Part shown: one piece after another, positions 58,772-64,000 of the stretch
How the letters are laid out: every line of letters starts with the position of its first letter
How positions within the stretch are numbered: position 1 is the first letter of the stretch
Assembly (NCBI GenBank): GCA_047921455.1
Contig: JBLRWC010000001.1
Location: 54,724-118,723, forward strand
Direction of reading: 5' to 3'
Origin: XN24 sp047921455
Lineage (GTDB): Bacteria > Pseudomonadota > Gammaproteobacteria > Steroidobacterales > XN24
DNA: 64,000 nt
Program-made: the position numbers and the translations under genes
Notes under the pieces: generated by a model
Databases searched by the model: none
The model's input: only the letters and a program-made list of their open reading frames with translations
What the model was told of the DNA's origin: nothing

Positions 58772-61497
58772 ACGACAAGCCGCTGGTGCTGGTGGACGGC
58801 TCCTCGTACCTGTACCGCGCCTTTCACGCCATGCCGCCCCTGACCAACAGCCGGAACGAACCCGTCGGCGCCGTACTCGGCGTGGTCAATATGCTGTTGA
58901 AGCTGCTCGACGACTACCAGCCCGAGCATTTTGCCGTGGTGTTCGACGCCAAGGGCAAAACCTTTCGCGACGACCTGTACGCGGAGTACAAGGCGACGCG
59001 ACCACCCATGCCCGATGAACTCGGTGCACAGATCGCGCCCTTGCTGGAGGTCATCGAGGCGCTCGGGCTGCCGATGCTGCAGGTCGCCGGCGTCGAGGCC
59101 GACGATGTCATCGGCACATTGGCCCGCCAGGCCAGCGACGCCGGCATGAAAACGCTCGTCTCGACCGGCGACAAGGACATGGCGCAGCTGGTGAACGACG
59201 ACGTCACGCTGGTGAACACCATGACCAGCACCACGCTTGATGCACGCGGCGTCGAGGAAAAGTTCGGCGTGCCGCCGGCGCGCATCGTCGATTGGCTGGC
59301 GCTGGTCGGCGACAGCTCCGACAACATCCCGGGGGTGCCGAAATGCGGCCCGAAAACCGCTACCAAGTGGCTGGCCGAGTATGGCGATCTCGATCAACTG
59401 GTGGCGCGCGCCGACGAAGTGGGCGGCAAGATCGGCGAAAGCCTGCGCGCCAACCTGGCGCAACTGGCATTGTCGCGCGAACTCGCCACCATCCGGCGGG
59501 ATGTCGAGCTGGGCGTCGGCCCGGCCGAACTCGAGCGCCGCGCCCCGGATATCGAGCGGCTGCGAAGCCTGTATGGGCAACTCGAGTTCAACACGTTGCT
59601 GCGCAAGCTGCCCGGCGAGCAGGACAAGAGCCGGGGCCAGGGCCAGGACAAGGCCGACAGCGACCAGCTGGCCACGGCGCCGACCAGCATGGCGACGCGC
59701 CACGAAACGGTGCTGACCCCCGCGCAGCTTGACGACTGGCTGCGGCAGCTGGCGGCCGCGGACGAATTCGCCTTCGACACGGAAACCGACAGCCTCGACT
59801 ACATGCGGGCGCGGATCGTCGGCGTGTCGTTCGCCGTCGAGCCGGGCCAGGCGGCCTACGTGCCGCTGGCGCACCGGGATCCGGATGCACCGGAACAACT
59901 GGACCTCGCGGAGACGCTCGAGAAATTGCGGCCCCTGCTGGAGGATCCCGCCCGCGCCAAGATCGGCCATCACCTGAAATACGACCGCCACGTGCTGGCG
60001 AACCACGGTATCGAGCTGGCCGGCATCGAGTACGACACGATGCTCGAGTCCTACGTGCTCGACTCCACGGCGACGCGCCACGACATGGACTCGGTGGCGC
60101 TGAAGTACCTGGGCATCGAGACCATCCGCTACGAAGACGTGGCGGGCAAGGGCGCCAAGCAGATCTGCTTCGACCAGGTGCCGGTGGCGATCGCCGCGCC
60201 GTATGCCGCCGAGGACGCCGACGTGACGCTGCGGCTGCACCGTGAGCTGTGGCCGCGGCTGGCCGAGACGCCCGGCCTGCAAAATATCTACGAGACGCTC
60301 GAGCGGCCGCTGGTGCCGATTCTCGGTGACATGGAACGGCACGGGGTGCTGCTCGATACGGACCTGTTGCGGCGCCAGAGCCGCGAGCTGGAGAAAGGCA
60401 TGGCGGCGGCCGAAGCCGCGGCCTTCGCGGCGGCCGGCGGCAAGTTCAACATCGGCTCGTCCAAGCAGCTACAGGAGATCCTGTTCGAGCGGCTCGGCCT
60501 CACCCCGTTGCGCAAGACGCCGGGCGGCCAGCCCTCTACCGCCGAGGACGTGCTCGAGGAGCTGAGCGCAGAGCACGAGCTGCCGCGGTGCGTGCTGGAG
60601 TACCGCGGCCTCGCCAAGCTCAAGTCCACCTACACCGACAAGCTGCCCGAGCTGGCCGATGCAGACCACCGGGTGCATACCTCCTACCACCAGGCGGTCG
60701 CCGCCACCGGGCGGTTGTCTTCGGCCGAGCCGAACCTGCAGAACATTCCCATCCGCACGGCCGAGGGCCGGCGCATCCGCCAGGCCTTCATCGCGCCGCC
60801 GGGATGTCGCCTGGTCGCGGCCGACTACTCACAGATCGAACTCCGGATCATGGCCCACCTGTCGGGTGACGAAGGGCTGCAGACAGCTTTCCGCGAGGAC
60901 CGCGACATCCACCAGGCCACCGCTGCCGAGGTCTTCGAGACGCCGCTCGACCAAGTCACGCCGGCGCAGCGACGCTCCGCCAAGGCCATCAATTTCGGCT
61001 TGATCTACGGCATGTCGGCCTTCGGCCTGGCGCGCCAGCTGGGCATCGAGCGGGCCGCCGCGCAGGAGTACGTGCAGCTCTATTTCGAGCGCTACCCTGG
61101 GGTCAAGCACTACATGGACGAGACGCGCCGGCAGGCGCGCGAGGACGGCTATGTCACCACTGTGCTGGGGCGGCGCCTTTACCTGCCGGAGATCCGCTCG
61201 CGCAATGGCCAGCGCCGCCAATATGCCGAGCGCAGCGCCATCAACGCGCCCATGCAGGGCACGGCGGCCGACATCATCAAGCTGGCGATGATTCGTGTCG
61301 CCGCCTGGCTGGCCGAAACCCGGGTCGCGGCACGCCTCATCATGCAGGTCCACGACGAGCTGGTGTTCGAAGTCGCCGCTGAAGACGTCGATGTCCTGGT
61401 CGCGGCGCTCGATGAGCTGATGGGCGCAGCCGTCGAGCTGTCGGTGCCCTTGAAAGTCCAGGCCGCCGCCGGCCTGAACTGGGACGAAGCCCACTAG
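58768..61497 (+). CDS. polA: DNA polymerase I
   Basis: 909 residues from ATG 58768, overlapping lysA by 4 bp. The 5' nuclease domain starts LVLVDGSSYLYRAFHAMPPL and contains EADDVIGTLARQA. The 3'-5' exonuclease is intact with its acid pair at Asp337/Glu339 (FAFDTETDSL) and HHLKYDRHVL further on. The polymerase domain shows LVAADYSQIELRIMAHLS, RRSAKAINFGLIYGMSAFGL and QVHDELVFEV. It acts in Okazaki fragment processing and repair. A strong terminator lies 159 bp after its stop. Confidence 0.97.
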   Translation: MNDKPLVLVDGSSYLYRAFHAMPPLTNSRNEPVGAVLGVVNMLLKLLDDYQPEHFAVVFDAKGKTFRDDLYAEYKATRPPMPDELGAQIAPLLEVIEALGLPMLQVAGVEADDVIGTLARQASDAGMKTLVSTGDKDMAQLVNDDVTLVNTMTSTTLDARGVEEKFGVPPARIVDWLALVGDSSDNIPGVPKCGPKTATKWLAEYGDLDQLVARADEVGGKIGESLRANLAQLALSRELATIRRDVELGVGPAELERRAPDIERLRSLYGQLEFNTLLRKLPGEQDKSRGQGQDKADSDQLATAPTSMATRHETVLTPAQLDDWLRQLAAADEFAFDTETDSLDYMRARIVGVSFAVEPGQAAYVPLAHRDPDAPEQLDLAETLEKLRPLLEDPARAKIGHHLKYDRHVLANHGIELAGIEYDTMLESYVLDSTATRHDMDSVALKYLGIETIRYEDVAGKGAKQICFDQVPVAIAAPYAAEDADVTLRLHRELWPRLAETPGLQNIYETLERPLVPILGDMERHGVLLDTDLLRRQSRELEKGMAAAEAAAFAAAGGKFNIGSSKQLQEILFERLGLTPLRKTPGGQPSTAEDVLEELSAEHELPRCVLEYRGLAKLKSTYTDKLPELADADHRVHTSYHQAVAATGRLSSAEPNLQNIPIRTAEGRRIRQAFIAPPGCRLVAADYSQIELRIMAHLSGDEGLQTAFREDRDIHQATAAEVFETPLDQVTPAQRRSAKAINFGLIYGMSAFGLARQLGIERAAAQEYVQLYFERYPGVKHYMDETRRQAREDGYVTTVLGRRLYLPEIRSRNGQRRQYAERSAINAPMQGTAADIIKLAMIRVAAWLAETRVAARLIMQVHDELVFEVAAEDVDVLVAALDELMGAAVELSVPLKVQAAAGLNWDEAH

Positions 61498-61574
61498 GAT
61501 TGCACGCCGGCGCGCCCCACCGAACCCCGCCGCGCGCGCGAGGAACTTTCGCCGCAGTGCAGGGTCTGTATTAC

Positions 61575-61687
61575 CGAGCGCGAACGCGACGCTCGCCCGC
61601 TGTCCTCCCTGAGCGGGCCAGCAGCCCGGTTCCCCCAAGCCGGGCACTGCTATTTCCCCGGGGCGCCATGCGCCCCGGGGTTTTTTT
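61575..61687 (+). ncRNA. Candidate small RNA in the Spot 42/ErsA position
   Basis: The space between polA and engB holds three tandem stem-loops: GCCCGCT/AGCGGGC around GTCCTCCCTG (61595-61618); a two-part stem with AGCAGCCCGG and CCGGG...TGCT around TTCCCCCAA (61620-61651); and the terminator hairpin (61656-61687). The first two loops are C/U-rich (CCTCCC, CCCCC), like RNAs that pair with ribosome binding sites. In E. coli (spf) and Pseudomonas (ersA) an Hfq-dependent RNA lies at this locus. The 5' end is approximate; a weak -10 candidate is near 61567-61574. No open frame explains the structure. Confidence 0.55.
61656..61687 (+). terminator. Rho-independent terminator after polA / the sRNA candidate
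   Basis: A perfect 11-bp stem (CCCCGGGGCGC and GCGCCCCGGGG) with a three-base loop CAT is followed by seven T on the plus strand. It is the strongest terminator visible in the window. It would end either the polA transcript or the small RNA upstream. Confidence 0.93.
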
Positions 61688-61707
61688 ATTCCATAAATAA
61701 CAAGGCG

Positions 61708-62319
61708 TTATGCCCCCGGCGGCGATGCTTCCCGGGGTGGCTGGAGCATGCCATCCAGTATCGCGCGCGCCTCCTCCAGCCCGGTGCCCTTGAGCGCCGA
61801 AAAGAGCTGCGCGGTAGCCGTGTCGCCCACCGCCTTGCGGACCCGCAACAACTCCGCGCTGCCGGCGCCGCGCGACAGCTTGTCGGCCTTGGTCAGCAAC
61901 AGGTGCACCGGGCAGCCCGCCTCGGCCGCCCAGCCCAGCATGCCCTGGTCGAATTCCGTCAGCGGCCGGCGCGCATCCATGACGATGAACAGCCCGGCGA
62001 GCGACTGCCGGTGCCGGAAATAGGCGTCCATCAGCTTGCCCCAGTGTTGCCGCACGGCGTCCGGGACCTTCGCGTAGCCGTAGCCGGGCAGGTCCGTGAC
62101 GCGGCGATTTTCCCCCACCGAGAAGAAGTTCACCAACTGGGTCCGGCCGGGCGTCTTGCTGGTTCGGGCCAGGCCTCGCCGGGACAGAATGGCATTGATG
62201 GCGCTCGACTTGCCGGAGTTCGAACGGCCGGCAAAGGCGACCTCGGCGCCCTCGTCGGGGACGAACTGCGACGCCTTGTTGGCGCTGGTAATAAATTCGA
62301 CGTTGGGGTAGGCGCTCAT
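61708..62319 (-). CDS. engB: Ribosome biogenesis GTP-binding protein YsxC/EngB (YihA)
   Basis: 203 residues. The G1 motif FAGRSNSGKSSAINAI, G3 DLPGYGYAKVP and G4 LTKADKLS match the TrmE-Era-EngA-EngB-Septin-like GTPase subfamily. It is essential in many bacteria for 50S assembly. It is convergent with polA across the terminator and divergent from cytochrome c4, as in Pseudomonas. Confidence 0.95.
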   Translation of the reverse strand: MSAYPNVEFITSANKASQFVPDEGAEVAFAGRSNSGKSSAINAILSRRGLARTSKTPGRTQLVNFFSVGENRRVTDLPGYGYAKVPDAVRQHWGKLMDAYFRHRQSLAGLFIVMDARRPLTEFDQGMLGWAAEAGCPVHLLLTKADKLSRGAGSAELLRVRKAVGDTATAQLFSALKGTGLEEARAILDGMLQPPREASPPGA

Positions 62320-62421
62320 GGGTGTGGACTGCTACTTATCGCGTTGGTGTAGAATTTCGGGTTCTACCCGTCGGGGGCCGGCCTGGCAAGTTGACGGGAC
62401 AAACACCGGAGAAAAAGTGCC

Positions 62422-63021
62422 ATGAGGAAGCTTCTTGCCATTGCCGCGGTGGCTGCAGCCCTGGGAATCAGCAGCGCAGCGCAAGCCGAAGGCCGGGTCG
62501 ATGCGGGCCAGGAAAAATCCGCTGTCTGTGCCGCCTGCCACGGCGTGGATGGTAACAGTGTCAATCCCGATTGGCCCTCGCTCGCGGGACAGCATGCCAG
62601 CTATACGGTAGCCCAGCTGGTTGCGTTCCAGGAAGGTCGACGCGAAAACATGCTGATGTCGCCGATGGCTATGGGCCTTTCAGAGCAGGACATGCTCGAT
62701 CTCGCGGCCTTCTATGCAGCGCAACCGCTGGCGGCCCGCGAGGCGGACCCGGAATACGTGGAGGCGGGCCGCCGTCTTTACCAGGGCGGCGACCTGGAGC
62801 GCAGCATCACCGCCTGCATCGCTTGTCACGGCCCGACCGGCCAGGGCAACCCGCTGGCGAACTACCCGGTGGTCGCCGGCCAGCATGCGGCCTACACAGC
62901 ACAGGCGCTGCAGGATTACGCAAGCGGCGTCCGGCCCAACCAGATCATGCAGGAAATCGCTGCCCGGATGTCTGCCCAAGACATGCGCGCGGCGAGCGAA
63001 TACCTGCAGGGACTGCGCTGA
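62422..63021 (+). CDS. Cytochrome c4 (di-heme)
   Basis: 199 residues with a signal peptide (MRKLLAIAAVAAALGISSAAQA, cleaved near 22-23). Two heme-binding sites are CAACH (36-40) and CIACH (132-136), each in a half of similar sequence (e.g. PSLAGQHASYTVAQL and PVVAGQHAAYTAQAL), the two-domain plan of c4. It carries electrons in the periplasm, usually to a cbb3-type oxidase. It lies between engB and dsbA as in Pseudomonas. Confidence 0.93.
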   Translation: MRKLLAIAAVAAALGISSAAQAEGRVDAGQEKSAVCAACHGVDGNSVNPDWPSLAGQHASYTVAQLVAFQEGRRENMLMSPMAMGLSEQDMLDLAAFYAAQPLAAREADPEYVEAGRRLYQGGDLERSITACIACHGPTGQGNPLANYPVVAGQHAAYTAQALQDYASGVRPNQIMQEIAARMSAQDMRAASEYLQGLR

Positions 63022-63083
63022 GCGGGAACTTCCCGCCCGCGATTCATGCCTGAACACACACAGATTTCCCGAGGAAACCGCCC

Positions 63084-63857
63084 ATGAGACGTCTTGCCTT
63101 CGCCCTGCTCACCCTGTTCGCCGTCTCTGCCTGCAGTGCCGAGCCACCGGCCGAAACACGCCCCGCGGCCGCCCCGCAGACGCAGGCGCAGCCCGCCGCC
63201 CAGCCGGCTGCAGCGCCTGCCACAGCGCCGGCCGCCCGTGCGGCGCAAGACGACATCCGCGTCGCCCAGGCAGCGCCCCAGGCGGACTCGAACTCGCGCT
63301 TCGTCGCCGGCCGCCATTACCGCGTGCTGAATCCCGCGCAACCCACCAACGTGGCGCCGGGCAAGGTCGAAGTGGTGGACGTGTTCTGGTACGGGTGCGG
63401 CGGCTGTTACGTCATGTACCCGTATATGCAGGCCTGGAAGGCCGCCAAGCCGGATGTCGCCGAGTACGTCTATCTGCCGGCGACGTTGAACCCCGGCTGG
63501 CAGCCGCAGGCACGGCTGTTCTACGCAACCAAGGCGCTTGGCATTGAAGAACAGACCCACAGCGCCATCTTTCGCGAATACCACGTCAACCGGAATCCGC
63601 TCAACACCCTGGAGCTGATGACCCGCTTTCTCGCCGACTTCGACGTTTCGGAGCAGGCTGCCCGCGACGCCCTGACGAGCTTCAGCGTCGATGCCGAGTT
63701 GCGCGCCGCCGATGTGCGGGCGCGCCGCTTCCAGCTCAGCTTCGTGCCGGCGGTGGTCGTGAACGGCAAGTACGTGATCGGCGTCGAGCAGGCCGGCGGA
63801 CCCGAGGCCGTGCTCGAGGTAATCAACCACCTGGTGGCGCTCGAAGCCAGCAACTGA
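63084..63857 (+). CDS. dsbA: DsbA-like thiol:disulfide oxidoreductase, lipoprotein with CGGC site
   Basis: 257 residues. The signal MRRLAFALLTLFAVSAC ends at Cys17, so the protein is probably lipidated; a Pro/Ala/Gln-rich linker (about 20-70) spaces the DsbA domain from the membrane. The thioredoxin-fold active site reads FWYGCGGCYVMYP (Cys105/Cys108) instead of the CPHC of E. coli, and the cis-proline loop is FVPAVVVNGKYV. It should oxidise or shuffle disulfides in periplasmic proteins, but the Gly-Gly dipeptide would change the redox potential. GAGGAAA lies upstream. Confidence 0.88.
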   Translation: MRRLAFALLTLFAVSACSAEPPAETRPAAAPQTQAQPAAQPAAAPATAPAARAAQDDIRVAQAAPQADSNSRFVAGRHYRVLNPAQPTNVAPGKVEVVDVFWYGCGGCYVMYPYMQAWKAAKPDVAEYVYLPATLNPGWQPQARLFYATKALGIEEQTHSAIFREYHVNRNPLNTLELMTRFLADFDVSEQAARDALTSFSVDAELRAADVRARRFQLSFVPAVVVNGKYVIGVEQAGGPEAVLEVINHLVALEASN

Positions 63858-63961
63858 CCTTTAGCCGCCAGCAACGGGCCAGTTGAACGCACGCCTGGTC
63901 GCGGCGACGACCGCCGTCGTGCCGGGCGCCGCCATGCAGAAGCGGCCCCGGCGGCACACGC

Positions 63962-64000
63962 TCACTTGACGAGCACGACCGGCGTGTCGGCCAGGTGGGC
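63962..64000 (-). CDS. C-terminal end of a probable universal stress protein (cut by right edge)
   Basis: Only 12 residues are inside the window, ...AHLADTPVVLVK before a TGA at 63964-63962. This resembles the C-terminal PVLVV strand of UspA proteins. The region 63858-63961 between dsbA and this stop shows no other gene. The assignment rests on very little sequence. Confidence 0.4.
   Translation of the reverse strand, partial: AHLADTPVVLVK

Noticed and set aside
61498..61574. Small protein gene after polA
   Set aside because: Frames here are short, lack a ribosome binding site and would run through the three stable hairpins; a noncoding RNA explains the region better.

Overview
The window is high-GC and densely coded on both strands, with many 1-8 bp gene overlaps (ATGA, GTGA and TTGA junctions) and frequent GTG/TTG starts. 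Gene content points to a gammaproteobacterium: FadE/FadD beta-oxidation, PspF-controlled psp genes, GspA/GspB, an SRAP protein, and the order lptM-lysA and polA-(sRNA position)-engB-cytochrome c4-dsbA known from Pseudomonas. An arginine pathway built on an N-acyl-ornithine carbamoyltransferase is shared with Xanthomonadales and Bacteroidota. A run of 100 N flanked by identical 55-bp sequences shows this is a draft scaffold, possibly metagenomic. I see no rRNA, tRNA, CRISPR array, insertion sequence or prophage.

Layout. 1-6 kb: lipid/CoA genes, namely a saccharopine-dehydrogenase-like protein (cut by the left edge) and an SDR on the minus strand, then histidine phosphatase, acyl-CoA dehydrogenase, APH-like kinase, SDR and a small membrane protein on the plus strand. 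6-9.4 kb (minus): DUF3108 protein, FadD, DUF6279 lipoprotein. 9.5-11.8 kb: bactofilin and a PAS-GGDEF-EAL protein. 11.8-18.3 kb: a LolCDE/MacB-like ABC exporter and an extended psp operon with a sigma-54 promoter, divergent from pspF. 18.3-24.3 kb (minus): RND pump and lipoprotein adaptor, beta-carbonic anhydrase, AI-2E/PerM-type permease. 24.4-29.5 kb: purT, then minus-strand DUF4097 and BON envelope proteins and a YtrA-type GntR/ABC operon that starts with a 35-residue small protein and has a palindromic operator. 29.7-31.3 kb: mdh and a Doc-type toxin-antitoxin pair. 31.5-37.9 kb: fadE, a DUF4286-DUF3667 protein holding the N gap, gspA-gspB. 37.9-42.2 kb: DAK2-DegV protein, SRAP protein, ABC-2 transporter. 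42.3-48.6 kb: an unknown gene divergent from an orphan FlhC-like regulator, rraA, nudC, NRDE protein, S9 peptidase, esterase.

48.7-58.8 kb is the main biosynthetic block: argR, argG, a DUF1611-like P-loop protein, argC, argD, argF', argB, argH, a thioesterase, lptM and lysA, almost all translationally coupled. The acylated arginine route is encoded except for an obvious glutamate N-acyltransferase and an acyl-citrulline deacylase. The P-loop protein sits where the acyltransferase lies in Bacteroidota arg clusters, so it is the most interesting candidate for an undescribed enzyme here. The carbamoyltransferase lacks the glutamate that specifies acetyl-ornithine. 58.8-64 kb: polA, a probable three-hairpin small RNA in the Spot 42/ErsA position, engB, cytochrome c4, a DsbA-like lipoprotein with a CGGC active site, and the tail of a probable universal stress protein.

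All functions are inferred by reading motifs and family resemblance; no database search was run.
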